A DNA stretch of 64,000 nt from Pseudomonas sp. IAC-BECa141. GTDB lineage: Bacteria > Pseudomonadota > Gammaproteobacteria > Pseudomonadales > Pseudomonadaceae. Shown one piece after another: positions 1-8,780 of the stretch (positions within the stretch are counted from its first letter, which is position 1; every line of letters begins with the position of its first letter). The notes beneath the pieces were generated by a model. It was not told the DNA's origin. It saw only the letters and a program-made list of their open reading frames with translations, and searched no databases. Position numbers and translations under genes: made by a program. The stretch spans positions 2,976,001 to 3,040,000 of the forward strand of contig NZ_CP065410.1 of NCBI RefSeq assembly GCF_020544405.1, in the 5' to 3' direction.

Positions 1-2
1 TC

Positions 3-260
3 GACTTCCTGTTCGAATCCGCCGCCGATGCCTACGGGCCGACGCTGGCTGCAGTGTTGCTGACGGGTGCCAACCACGATGGCGCGCGGGGCCTGGCGCA
101 AGTCAAACGCCAGGGCGGGCTGACCATCGTGCAAGACCCGGACGAGGCGCAGGTCGCGACAATGCCACGCGCGGCGCTGAAGACACATCAACCGGATTAC
201 ATTCTTCCCATCCACGGCATCGGCCGTCTGCTTGTCGAGCTGGAACGAATCGCATGCTGA
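3..260 (+). CDS. cheB: CheB-type protein-glutamate methylesterase, C-terminal end (partial)
   Basis: Only the last 85 codons lie in the window; the gene enters from the left edge. The reading TGANHDGARGL matches the CheB esterase segment usually written TGMGxDGARGL, whose Asp belongs to the Ser-His-Asp catalytic set; the tail with LPIHGIGRLL is also typical. CheB enzymes remove methyl groups from glutamates of chemoreceptors in the cytoplasm. The next gene begins inside this one (ATG at 254, stop at 258-260), so the two are translationally coupled. Whether a receiver domain precedes the esterase cannot be seen. The stand-alone type found next to hybrid kinases is likely. Confidence 0.85.
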   Translation, partial: DFLFESAADAYGPTLAAVLLTGANHDGARGLAQVKRQGGLTIVQDPDEAQVATMPRAALKTHQPDYILPIHGIGRLLVELERIAC

Positions 261-1468
261 GTAATATCCAGGCAAAACTGCTGATCGTCGACGATCTGCC
301 CGAGAACCTGCTGGCCCTCGAAGCGCTGATCAAACGCGAAGACCGCACCGTCTATAAAGCGCTGTCGGCGGACGAAGCGCTGTCGCTGCTGCTGCAACAC
401 GAATTCGCCATGGCCATCCTCGACGTGCAGATGCCCGGCATGAACGGCTTCGAGCTGGCCGAACTGATGCGCGGCACCGAGAAAACCAAGAACATCCCGA
501 TCATCTTTGTCAGCGCCGCCGGCCGTGAACTCAATTATGCGTTCAAGGGCTATGAAAGCGGGGCGGTGGACTTTCTGCACAAGCCGCTGGATATCCATGC
601 GGTGAAGAGCAAGGTCAACGTCTTCGTCGACCTGTACCGCCAGAGCAAGGCGATGAAGCAACAGGTCGAAGCGCTCGAGCAGAGCCGGCGTGAGCAGGAA
701 GCGCTGTTGCAGCAACTGCAAAGCACTCAGGGCGAACTGGAGCAGGCGGTGCGCATGCGCGACGATTTCATGTCGATCGTCGCCCATGAAGTACGTACGC
801 CGCTCAACGGCCTTATTCTCGAAACCCAACTGCGCAAGATGCACCTGGCCCGGGACAACGCCGCCGCATTCACCCTCGACAAGATGCACGCCATGGTCGA
901 CCGCGACGAGCGCCAGATCAAAAGCCTGATCCGACTGATCGAAGACATGCTCGACGTTTCGCGGATTCGCACCGGCAAGTTGTCGATCCGACCGAGTCGC
1001 TTTGACCTCGTGCAGTTGGTGGGCACTCTGCTGGAGAATTTCGCCCAGCAGATCGAAGCCGCCGAGACTGAGGTCAGTTTCACCGCGACCGAACCGGTGG
1101 AAGGGCAGTGGGACGAATTCCGTATCGAGCAAGTGGTGTCGAACCTGCTGACCAATGCCTTGCGTTATGGCGGTAAAAGTCCGATCCAGGTTCGGGTTTA
1201 TCGAGAAGACGATGAAGCCCGGATCGAAGTTCAGGATCAGGGCATCGGCATCAGCGAAGAAAATCAGAAGCGCATTTTTCAACAGTTTGAACGTGTCTCC
1301 GCCAAGACGGTGGTGGCCGGCCTCGGGCTGGGGTTGTTCATTTCCGAACAGATCGTCGCCGCCCATGGCGGCTCCATCGTCGTCGAAAGCAAGATCAACG
1401 AGGGCGCCCTGTTTCGCGTCTGTCTGCCGCTCCAGGAAAACGGCAAAACAAACGCAACCTCTGAGTGA
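254..1468 (+). CDS. Receiver-histidine kinase (REC-HisKA-HATPase)
   Basis: A cytoplasmic 404-residue kinase without membrane segments. Order: a receiver domain at residues 5-125 with phospho-acceptor Asp57 in AILDVQMPG and Lys110 in FLHKP; a heptad-rich coiled coil at about 127-170; HisKA with H178 in IVAHEVRTPLN; and an ATPase domain with N, G1 (DQGIGI) and G2 (GLGLGL) boxes near the end. It probably relays phosphate from its own receiver or another kinase to the response regulator that follows. The ATG overlaps the cheB stop by 7 bases, and the gene ends 44 bases before the next start, so cheB, this kinase and the regulator form one operon. The input signal is unknown. Confidence 0.93.
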   Translation: MLSNIQAKLLIVDDLPENLLALEALIKREDRTVYKALSADEALSLLLQHEFAMAILDVQMPGMNGFELAELMRGTEKTKNIPIIFVSAAGRELNYAFKGYESGAVDFLHKPLDIHAVKSKVNVFVDLYRQSKAMKQQVEALEQSRREQEALLQQLQSTQGELEQAVRMRDDFMSIVAHEVRTPLNGLILETQLRKMHLARDNAAAFTLDKMHAMVDRDERQIKSLIRLIEDMLDVSRIRTGKLSIRPSRFDLVQLVGTLLENFAQQIEAAETEVSFTATEPVEGQWDEFRIEQVVSNLLTNALRYGGKSPIQVRVYREDDEARIEVQDQGIGISEENQKRIFQQFERVSAKTVVAGLGLGLFISEQIVAAHGGSIVVESKINEGALFRVCLPLQENGKTNATSE

Positions 1469-1512
1469 CCACACGGTCGTATCAGCAGCTATTGAACGAA
1501 CAAAGGCTTCCC

Positions 1513-1890
1513 ATGAGCGTAGATGCACAAGATGTAGTACTCGTCGTCGAGGACGAACCGGTGATCCTGATGGTCCTGACAGACTATCTGTCAAGCCAGG
1601 GCTATCGCGTATTGCAGGCCGAAAACGGCGAGCAGGCGTTCGAGATTCTGGCGAGCAAGCCGCATCTGGACATGTTGATTACTGATTTTCGCCTGCCTGG
1701 CGGGATCTCCGGCGTGCAGATCGCCGAGCCCGCCGTCAAATTGCGCCCTGATCTGAAGGTGATCTTCATCAGCGGCTATCCGCAGGAAATCCGCGAGACC
1801 GGCAGCCCGATTACCCGCCGGGCGCCGATCCTGGAAAAACCATTCGATCTGGATGTGTTGCAGGAGAAGATTCAGGAACTGCTGGCCTGA
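1513..1890 (+). CDS. Single-domain response regulator (CheY-like)
   Basis: A 125-residue protein that is nothing but a receiver domain: acidic pair in VVEDEP, phospho-Asp58 in LITDFRLPGG, switch Ser/Gly in FISGYP and conserved Lys in LEKPF. There is no output domain, so it acts by protein contact or as a phosphate shuttle. The ATG at 1513 is preceded by an AAAGG ribosome site. An in-frame GTG at 1465 would add 16 poorly conserved-looking residues and was not used. It sits just after the receiver-kinase and is its likely target. Its receiver resembles the C-terminal receiver of the opposing hybrid kinase (both end in FIxGY...KPF), so cross-talk is possible (inference). Confidence 0.9.
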   Translation: MSVDAQDVVLVVEDEPVILMVLTDYLSSQGYRVLQAENGEQAFEILASKPHLDMLITDFRLPGGISGVQIAEPAVKLRPDLKVIFISGYPQEIRETGSPITRRAPILEKPFDLDVLQEKIQELLA

Positions 1891-1907
1891 GGCGTCAACC
1901 GCCTCAG
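1887..1907. terminator. Bidirectional hairpin holding both stop codons
   Basis: A perfect 8-bp stem, CTGAGGCG and CGCCTCAG, with a TCAAC loop. The rightward regulator's TGA (1888-1890) lies in the left arm and the leftward hybrid kinase's stop (1904-1906) in the right arm. A short T-rich stretch follows on the plus strand. Likely a shared terminator for convergent genes. Confidence 0.6.
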
Positions 1908-3574
1908 TTCTTGATCATTTCCCGAACCTTTGCCGTCAGCAGATCGAAGGTGAACGGTTTGGTGATCATCTGCATGCCAGGATCGAGAAACCCGCCGCGC
2001 ACAGCGGCGTGCTCGGCATAACCTGTGATGAACAGGACCTTCAGGTCTGGCCGGTATTGCCGGCCGATTTCCGCCAGTTGCCGGCCGTTCATGCCCGGCA
2101 GGCCGACGTCGCTGATCAGCAGATCGATGCGCTGCTCCGAATCCAGAATCGGCACGGCACCGTCGGCATCGCTGGCCTCGACAAATCCATAACCCAGTTC
2201 ACTCAATACTGCACTGACCAGCACGCGCACGGCCGGGTCGTCTTCGACGATCAATACGGTTTCGCCTTCCACGGCGTCGGGCGCCTGTTCCATATCCGTT
2301 GGTGCGTGAGGCAGTGATTCGCCCTGGAATCGCGGCAGGTAGAGTTTGACCGTGGTGCCTTCATCGATCTTACTGTCGATCGACACATGACCACCGGACT
2401 GTTTGCTGAAACCGTAGATCATCGACAGACCCAAACCGGTGCCCTGGCCGATCGGCTTTGTGGTGAAGAACGGATCGAACGCGCGATTGATGACACTTTC
2501 CGGCATGCCGCAGCCATTGTCTGTGACGCTCAATACAACGTAATCACCAGGTTCAAGATTGCTGTAGGCCGCGGTGTAGTCTGGATCCAGCACCTGATTA
2601 CCCGTCTCGACCACCAGATTGCCGCCGTCGGGCATCGCGTCGCGTGCGTTGATCACCAGATTAAGCAGGGCGCTTTCCAGTTGATTGGGGTCGGCCTCGG
2701 CCACCCACAATTGTTGGTGCAGGCGCATGTCAAGGTGAATGCTTTCGTTGAGGCTGCGTTGCAGCAACTCACCCATCGATTGCACCAGATCGTTCATATG
2801 AACGGCTTTGGAATCCAGCGACTGGCGACGGGAGAACGCCAGCAAGCGGTGAGTCAGGCCAGCGGCGCGGTTGGCCGAGGTCACACCGAGGTCGATCAGG
2901 CTGTCAAGATCATCCAGGCGGCCACGGGCCAGCCGCCGGCGCAGCAATTCAAGACTGCCGATGATTCCGGTCAGCATGTTGTTGAAGTCGTGGGCGATAC
3001 CGCCAGTGAGCTGGCCGACCGCTTCCATCTTCTGCGACTGGCGCAGGGCTTCCTCGTTGTGCCGCAGTTGCGCGGTGCGTTCCTCCACTTGTTGCTCAAG
3101 GGTTTCCAGCGTCGATTGCAGGCGACGTTCGCTATTGCTCAGATCGATCAGGCGGTCGCGGGCCTCGTACTGTCGTCGTCGTCCGCGCAGGGCGGTGGAG
3201 ATCAGGCTGACCAGGGTGGCCGGATGGAAAGGGCGCTCAAGAAAAGTGACGTTGCCCAACAACTTGCTGAGCTGCGACGAAGGGCCTTGTTCGGATCCGC
3301 CGTGATGGGTGAGCAGGACGATTGGCAAATCAGACCACGCCGGTTGTTGTTCCAGATACGCCAGCAGGCACTCGAGTTCCGGACCATTAAGGGCCTCGGC
3401 AGCGATCAGCAGCAGACCGGCGCCGGGCTCGAGCTCGGTACAAAGGGTGGCCAGGTCGGGCGTGATCAGCCCACCGTATCCGGCCTCGTTGAGAATCATC
3501 AGCGCTACTTGGCTGTCGCGTCCCAGCGGCGCAAGGATCAGCGCCCGTTCCGATAGCGGTACGGTGACGGTCAC
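1904..3574 (-). CDS. Hybrid histidine kinase with N-terminal pseudo-receiver (REC-like, HisKA, HATPase, REC)
   Basis: A 556-residue soluble kinase. Residues 1-130 have the fold pattern of a receiver, but the acceptor position reads LLLIAAEAL (no Asp) and the usual EKPF is ERPF, so it looks like a pseudo-receiver. A coiled coil (about 140-180) leads to HisKA with H195 in [10 protein letters not shown], an ATPase domain with DNGCGM and GTGLGL, and a C-terminal receiver with D489 in [13 protein letters not shown]. The GTG start overlaps the stop of the KaiC-like gene (GTGA), so the two are translationally coupled. Its C-terminal receiver could pass phosphate to the single-domain regulator encoded opposite. 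How KaiC output feeds it is inference. Confidence 0.92.
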   Translation of the reverse strand: MTVTVPLSERALILAPLGRDSQVALMILNEAGYGGLITPDLATLCTELEPGAGLLLIAAEALNGPELECLLAYLEQQPAWSDLPIVLLTHHGGSEQGPSSQLSKLLGNVTFLERPFHPATLVSLISTALRGRRRQYEARDRLIDLSNSERRLQSTLETLEQQVEERTAQLRHNEEALRQSQKMEAVGQLTGGIAHDFNNMLTGIIGSLELLRRRLARGRLDDLDSLIDLGVTSANRAAGLTHRLLAFSRRQSLDSKAVHMNDLVQSMGELLQRSLNESIHLDMRLHQQLWVAEADPNQLESALLNLVINARDAMPDGGNLVVETGNQVLDPDYTAAYSNLEPGDYVVLSVTDNGCGMPESVINRAFDPFFTTKPIGQGTGLGLSMIYGFSKQSGGHVSIDSKIDEGTTVKLYLPRFQGESLPHAPTDMEQAPDAVEGETVLIVEDDPAVRVLVSAVLSELGYGFVEASDADGAVPILDSEQRIDLLISDVGLPGMNGRQLAEIGRQYRPDLKVLFITGYAEHAAVRGGFLDPGMQMITKPFTFDLLTAKVREMIKN

Positions 3575-5073
3575 AAGTTGTCATCCTTGAGCAGCGGGTT
3601 GCTTGCACCGAGATAGGTGGGCACGCCGCGCAATACACCCTGAAAGGCCTCCAAAGGCTCGCCGATGGTCATGCCTTGAGTGGAAATGCGGTATTCGCGG
3701 ATGGTCGATTCATGGCTGCCGGTGCGTTTCTTGATGATCGAGATGGCCCGACGGACCTTGCCCGCGGCTTCGAAGTAACGCAGCAGAATTACCGTGTCGG
3801 CCAGGTAAGTGATATCGACCGGAGCATGCATGTCGCCGACCAGTCCATGCTGGGCGACGGTCATGAACGTCGCGGCGCCCTTGCGGTTCAGGTACAGCAA
3901 CAGTTCGTGCATGTGCAGTACCAGCGCGTTTTCTTCGGGCATCGCGGCCTGATAGCCGTTGATGCTGTCGATCACCACGGTCTTGATGTCACCTTCATCG
4001 ACACAGCGGCGTACGCGGTGGGAAAACTCGCCGGGGGACAGCTCGGCGGCGTCGACCTGTTCGATCAGCAGGTTGCCGGTGGCCTGCAGGGCCTTCAGGT
4101 CGATACCGATGTTTTTCATGCGCTCGAACAGCAGGCCCAATTCTTCGTCAAAAATGAACAGGGCAGCCTTTTCACCGCGCGCCACGGCAGCCGCCGCGAA
4201 AATCATGCTGATCAAGGATTTGCCTGTCCCTGCCGGGCCCAGAATCAGCGTGCTGGAGCCGGTCTCGATACCGCCGCCCAACAGAGCGTCCATTTCCCTG
4301 ATGCCGCTGGACAGCTGCAGCCGCGGGTAGTCGCTGCGGTGCTCCGCCGCCACCAGACGCGGGAAAACGTGCACGCCATCGCCCGTGATGGTGAAGTCAT
4401 GGAAGCCGCCACGGTATTTCTGGCCGCGATACTTGATCACCCGCACGCGACGGCGTTCGGCGCCGTAGTTGGGGGTCAGTTCTTCGAGGCGGATCACACC
4501 GTGAGCGACACTGTGAACGGTTTTGTCGAGGGATTCGGTGGTCAAGTCATCCAGCAGCAAAACCGTGGCGTCGTAGCGCACGAAGTAATGCTTGATCGCC
4601 AGGATCTGGCGGCGGTAGCGCAGGGAGCTTTGCGCCAGCAGGCGGATTTCCGAGAGGCTGTCGAGTACGACCCGGGTGGGCTTGAAGCGCTCGACTACTT
4701 CGAAAATCTGTTTGGTCGCTTCGCCCAGCTCAAGATCCGAGGAGTACAACAGGCTTTGCTGATGTTCGGCGTTGAGCAGGCTTTCCGGAGGCGTCAGCTC
4801 GAAAATCTCGATGTTTTCGTCCAGTTCCCAGCCGTGGGACGCCGCACCCTGGCGCAATTCGTGCTCGGTTTCGGACAGCGTGATGTACAGCGAACGTTCA
4901 CCGGCACGGGCGCCGGCCAGCAGAAAATGCAACGCGACGGTAGTTTTACCGGTTCCAGGCTCGCCCTCCAGCAAGAAAACATGACTGCGAGACAAACCAC
5001 CGGCCAGGATATCGTCGAGGCCCTCGATGCCGGTGGCGGCTTTGGCACTGATCAACGCGTTCGATGTAGACAA
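3571..5073 (-). CDS. KaiC-like double RecA-fold ATPase
   Basis: A 500-residue protein with two tandem KaiC domains: Walker A GEPGTGKTT at 37-45 and GPAGTGKSL at 279-287, and Walker B VVLDSLSEI and VVIDSINGY. KaiC of cyanobacteria (about 519 residues) forms the clock hexamer; stand-alone homologues in other bacteria act in signalling. The start is taken as TTG at 5073 because AGAGGG lies 6 bases upstream; the in-frame ATG at 5088 lacks a purine-rich site before it. The first domain has SE where KaiC has EE; the second keeps an acidic DEE. The segment matching the autophosphorylation pair ISTITDT reads ITYLADT (Thr422, Tyr423). No kaiA or kaiB is nearby. It is coupled by overlap to the hybrid kinase. 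Confidence 0.9.
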   Translation of the reverse strand: MSTSNALISAKAATGIEGLDDILAGGLSRSHVFLLEGEPGTGKTTVALHFLLAGARAGERSLYITLSETEHELRQGAASHGWELDENIEIFELTPPESLLNAEHQQSLLYSSDLELGEATKQIFEVVERFKPTRVVLDSLSEIRLLAQSSLRYRRQILAIKHYFVRYDATVLLLDDLTTESLDKTVHSVAHGVIRLEELTPNYGAERRRVRVIKYRGQKYRGGFHDFTITGDGVHVFPRLVAAEHRSDYPRLQLSSGIREMDALLGGGIETGSSTLILGPAGTGKSLISMIFAAAAVARGEKAALFIFDEELGLLFERMKNIGIDLKALQATGNLLIEQVDAAELSPGEFSHRVRRCVDEGDIKTVVIDSINGYQAAMPEENALVLHMHELLLYLNRKGAATFMTVAQHGLVGDMHAPVDITYLADTVILLRYFEAAGKVRRAISIIKKRTGSHESTIREYRISTQGMTIGEPLEAFQGVLRGVPTYLGASNPLLKDDNL

Positions 5074-5202
5074 AAAATGCCCTCTCATGACTAGGAGAAA
5101 CCAGGCAGCGGGCGCCGGACGCCGTTTGGCACTGCCTGATTTACATGACCTTATGCCGAGACGGCGGTTCCAAGTTTCTTGCAGGATGTGTCGAGAAGAC
5201 CG

Positions 5203-6258
5203 CTAGAGTCCTTGCTGCAACGAAGGGTCGTCCGGGTTCATCTGCTCAAGCTGGGCCAGCAGAATCTGTACGTTCTGTAACTGGCCGCTCTCTTTCCAGT
5301 AACTGATCAGCAGCACCCGCGCCTTGCGATCAGCCGGGTGGCGCTGGACGATTTCCTGCAACTGCTTTTGCGCCGCTTCCAGTTCTTCGGCGCTGTGCAG
5401 GGTGGTGGCGAGGTCGTAGCGGTAGTCCTTGTTGTCAGGCTCCAGCTCCACGGCTTTGGACAGACCGAGCAGGGCGTACTCGCGCTGATCGTGGTGCAAC
5501 AGCCAGAGTCCCAGCGCATGTTGCAGATAAGCCGAGTCGGGTTGGGCCTTCAATTGTCGAGCGAGCAATTGCCGCGCGGCGTCGCTCTGGCCCTGGCGGT
5601 CGAGCACTTCAATCTGCATCACCAGCGCCGGCAAGTTCCCGGGGTCCAGGCGCAAGGTCTGCTCCAACGCTTCCTGTGCCTGTTTCAGCTCGGCGTTGTG
5701 CAGATACAGGCGCGCCAGTTGCACGTAGTTGGCCGCGCTTTGCGGCTGGGTCTTGAGCGCCTGCTCCCACACGTCGATGCCTTGCTGGAGCGGGGCGAAA
5801 TACAGGCCCAGTTGATCCGGAGACAAGCCGAGCAGGGCGTTGATCGCCGCGAAGCGGACAGTTTGGTCTTCATCCTCAAGCAATGGCCCCAGCAGAAGGC
5901 TGCGCTGTCCGCCCGGCACCAGACCGGTCACGCTTTTGATCGCTGCCAGCCGAACGTCCGGCGATGCGTTTTGCAGATCGGCATCCGCCAGCTTCAAGGC
6001 CTGCGGGCTCGGGTAATTGGGTAGTTCGGCATGCAGCCACACACGCCGCTTGACCGACAGATCCGGACGCCCCAGTTGCTGATACAAAACTCGCGCGGCA
6101 CCCGGCTGCCCGGCACGAGCGGCAGCCAGCGCTTCGCTGTACCCATGCCTGATCGCTTCCGGCACCACGGGCGCGGTACTGCGCAATGACAGCCAGGCCA
6201 CGATGAAGACCAGCACGAGGCCGAGGCTGACGAGCAAATAGCGGCGAGACTGAGGCAT
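5203..6258 (-). CDS. Membrane-anchored HEAT/TPR repeat protein
   Basis: A 351-residue protein. An N-terminal hydrophobic segment (about residues 7-25) after a short basic stretch should anchor it in the inner membrane with the rest in the periplasm. Residues around 85-140 look like HEAT-type helices (DVRLAAIKSV, TVRFAAINAL). From about 165 onward there are four to five tetratricopeptide units, for example ANYVQLARLYL...LDPGN and YRYDLATTL...RHPAD. Such proteins are adaptors; some resemble cytochrome c biogenesis CcmH/NrfG TPR domains, but no CycH partner is present. It is 129 bases downstream of the kaiC-like start on the same strand, so it may lead that operon or stand alone. Function unknown. 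Confidence 0.85.
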   Translation of the reverse strand: MPQSRRYLLVSLGLVLVFIVAWLSLRSTAPVVPEAIRHGYSEALAAARAGQPGAARVLYQQLGRPDLSVKRRVWLHAELPNYPSPQALKLADADLQNASPDVRLAAIKSVTGLVPGGQRSLLLGPLLEDEDQTVRFAAINALLGLSPDQLGLYFAPLQQGIDVWEQALKTQPQSAANYVQLARLYLHNAELKQAQEALEQTLRLDPGNLPALVMQIEVLDRQGQSDAARQLLARQLKAQPDSAYLQHALGLWLLHHDQREYALLGLSKAVELEPDNKDYRYDLATTLHSAEELEAAQKQLQEIVQRHPADRKARVLLISYWKESGQLQNVQILLAQLEQMNPDDPSLQQGL

Positions 6259-6450
6259 GCGGATTTCCGAAACTTTCGTTTTGTAGCGGAGGTCGCAAGC
6301 TTCTGTCAGCTCGCGCCGTGAGTCAAACTCTCTGCCGGATATGGCCTGCTACAGGCGTTGAATCGCCCTACAGCTTTTGTCGACCCTGTTAGTCGTCATG
6401 CCCTCCATGCAGTGTCTACGCTTGCAGAAGTTGTTTCGAAGAGGCTACCC

Positions 6451-8586
6451 ATGCAATCCCTGCTTGTTTATTTCAAGGCGGTGATCCACCCCAGCCAGGC
6501 AGTGCTGCTGTTTGGTTTGCGCACCATTGCCGCCGGATTGCTGACCTTGTACCTGGCGTTCCTGTTCGATCTGGACCAGCCGAAATGGTCGATCATGGCC
6601 GTGGTGATCATCAGCCAGCCCCTGGCCGGGATGGCGCTGGCACGCAGCTTCGGACAAATCATCGGGACGACCCTCGGCGCGGCAGTGGCAGTGCTGCTGA
6701 TGGCGATTTTTCCCCAGGCGCCGTTGCCGTTCATCACGACCCTGGCGCTGTGGCTGGCCCTGTGCACGGCCGGCGGCACGTTGTTGCGCTACACCAGCTC
6801 GCAGGCGTTCGTGCTCAGTGGGTATACCGCCGTGGTGGTGGCGCTGCTGGCGATTCCGGATCAGGACGGCACTTTCCTGCTGGCGGTGACCCGGGTTACC
6901 GAAACCTTGCTGGCGGTGGCGTGCGTGTGCGTGGTCAGCCTGCTGACGGCGCGGCCAGAGGCGGTATCACGCAACTATTTCGCGAAGGTCGATCAGGTGA
7001 TCAGGTTGGTCGCCAGTCATTCGGCTGCCGTCCTCAGGACAGAAGAAAGCGAAGCGGACTTTCAGCGCCGGCAAATGCAGTTGCTGGGGGAGATCAGTGC
7101 GCTTGAAGGGCTGCGCCGGCATTTGTACTTCGATGCCCCGCGCCTGCGCAGTGCCAACAATCTGGTGCTGTTGCTGGGCAATCAACTGATGTTGCTGACC
7201 TCGCGCCTGACCGCGTTGCGTCACCAGCGGGAATTGCTCACCGAACGCTGGGAGGGCGATCTGCCGCTGGACATCCAGCAATTGCGCGCCGAGGAACTGG
7301 CATTGCTTGATCAGCTCGCAGAACAAGGGCGCTCCTTGCCGGCCGAGGTTCGTCATCAGTTCGTCGCGCTGCAACAGCAATTCGAAGCGCTCGCCTACAA
7401 GGCCGAACAGCTGACGGAAGACATGAGTGCAACCCTGCGCTCGCTGGCCTGGGCATTGCGCTGGGAACAGGCGCGGCTGTTGCAGCAACTGGAGCAGATT
7501 CTCGAATTGAGCGATGCGATACAGGAAGGGCGGGAAGCCAGCTGCATGTTCCGTGGCCAATCCAATCCCTTGCATCTGGATTTCACGCTCGCGACGATGA
7601 ACGCCATCCGCGCCTTCAGCGCATTGCTGGTGGCCGGGCTGATCTGGATCGAAACCGCCTGGGACGGCGCGCGGGGCGGGATGATCCTGGTGGGAATCCT
7701 GTGTTCGTTGATGGCGACATTCCCGCGACCTCTGATCGCCGCGCAGAGCTACGCCCGAGGGCTGGGACTGGCACTGGTGGTGTCGGCGTTCTATCAGTTC
7801 ATGCTGGTCCCGACGATCAGTGATTTTGAAATGTTGGCCTTGATGCTCGCGCCGTTGCTGTATGTGATCGCGGTCGGACTGTCCAGCCCGGCCACCGCCG
7901 GTATCGGCATGGGGCTGGGGTTGTCGAGTTTTTTGATGCTCGGCCCACAGAACGTCGGTACCGGGCAGAACACCGCCATTCAATGGTTCGAATTTGCCGG
8001 GGCCTACGTCAGTGCGGCGATGTTGGCATTGATTGTCTATGCCTGGATTTTCCCGTTCCGTCCGGCCCTGCGGATCCGGCGCTTCTACAACGAGGCTAGG
8101 GAGCAGGTCTATGAACTGATCAAGAGTCCGGCCACCGACGAACAGCAATTCGCCTTCGAAAGCCGTATGGTCGATCGCCTGACTTCGATGCTGGGCGTGT
8201 TGCCGGCCGCCAATGATCGGGACATGCAGCGTCTGTATGAAATCAGTCTCGGCTGTGTGGCGCTGGGCGTGGCCATACACCAGCTCAGGCAACAGGCGCA
8301 AAACAACACATTGCTCACCGACGCTTTTGGGCGACAGCTGGCGACGGCATTGCGTCAGACCGGTCGTTTTGTCGCGGGCCGACCCGACGTGCCCCTGACG
8401 CCGTTGCTGACTACGCTGCATGCGCTTGGCGATGAGCTGGATGCCTTGCATGTCGCCACCCATGAACACTTGTGGTCGGTGTTTCGCATGCGTGTGGCCC
8501 TGTTGATCGTGGTGTCGTTTCTGGAGCGACACGGCGAGCATTTGCAGCCCCATCGTTCTGAAGGAGAGCCCGTCCTTGCCCATTGA
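6451..8586 (+). CDS. FUSC-family aromatic/fusaric acid efflux transporter (AaeB-like)
   Basis: A 711-residue inner-membrane protein with the FUSC pattern: a bundle of about six hydrophobic helices in the first 190 residues, a hydrophilic helical middle (about 190-360), a second helical bundle (about 380-560) and a cytoplasmic tail. The ATG at 6451 has GAAGAGG upstream; an in-frame TTG at 6358 is less likely. Genes for a DUF1656 protein and an HlyD-type adaptor follow with overlap or a few bases between them. This is the AaeB/AaeX/AaeA set of E. coli, which exports p-hydroxybenzoate and related acids. The substrate here is not known. No regulator is encoded next to it, unlike aaeR in E. coli. 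Confidence 0.9.
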   Translation: MQSLLVYFKAVIHPSQAVLLFGLRTIAAGLLTLYLAFLFDLDQPKWSIMAVVIISQPLAGMALARSFGQIIGTTLGAAVAVLLMAIFPQAPLPFITTLALWLALCTAGGTLLRYTSSQAFVLSGYTAVVVALLAIPDQDGTFLLAVTRVTETLLAVACVCVVSLLTARPEAVSRNYFAKVDQVIRLVASHSAAVLRTEESEADFQRRQMQLLGEISALEGLRRHLYFDAPRLRSANNLVLLLGNQLMLLTSRLTALRHQRELLTERWEGDLPLDIQQLRAEELALLDQLAEQGRSLPAEVRHQFVALQQQFEALAYKAEQLTEDMSATLRSLAWALRWEQARLLQQLEQILELSDAIQEGREASCMFRGQSNPLHLDFTLATMNAIRAFSALLVAGLIWIETAWDGARGGMILVGILCSLMATFPRPLIAAQSYARGLGLALVVSAFYQFMLVPTISDFEMLALMLAPLLYVIAVGLSSPATAGIGMGLGLSSFLMLGPQNVGTGQNTAIQWFEFAGAYVSAAMLALIVYAWIFPFRPALRIRRFYNEAREQVYELIKSPATDEQQFAFESRMVDRLTSMLGVLPAANDRDMQRLYEISLGCVALGVAIHQLRQQAQNNTLLTDAFGRQLATALRQTGRFVAGRPDVPLTPLLTTLHALGDELDALHVATHEHLWSVFRMRVALLIVVSFLERHGEHLQPHRSEGEPVLAH

Positions 8587-8776
8587 TTTCGAGATTGGCG
8601 GCGTTTACCTGCCTCCCATCGCCCAGGCCCTGTTGCTGGCCATACCGGTTTTTTTATTTCTCGACTGGGGTTTGCGCCGGCTCGGCGTCCTGCGTTTTGT
8701 CTGGCACGAGGCGCTGTTCGAAGGCGCTCTGTATGCCTGTGTGTGCGCCACACTGATTCTGCTGATGGGAGCCTGA
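8576..8776 (+). CDS. DUF1656 small membrane protein (AaeX-like)
   Basis: A 66-residue protein with two hydrophobic helices separated by the basic motif DWGLRRLGV. The start is TTG at 8576, overlapping the end of the FUSC gene by 11 bases, with a strong AAGGAGAG ribosome site at 8561. No ATG is available, so the site decides the start. Family knowledge: DUF1656 proteins are encoded between FUSC and HlyD partners in aae-type efflux operons; their exact role is unclear. The same order here supports one three-gene efflux unit. Confidence 0.88.
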   Translation: MPIDFEIGGVYLPPIAQALLLAIPVFLFLDWGLRRLGVLRFVWHEALFEGALYACVCATLILLMGA

Positions 8777-8780
8777 AACC

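Noticed and set aside
3571..5073. A full circadian clock (KaiABC)
   Set aside because: Only a KaiC homologue is present; no kaiA or kaiB reading frame lies around it, and the autophosphorylation site differs.
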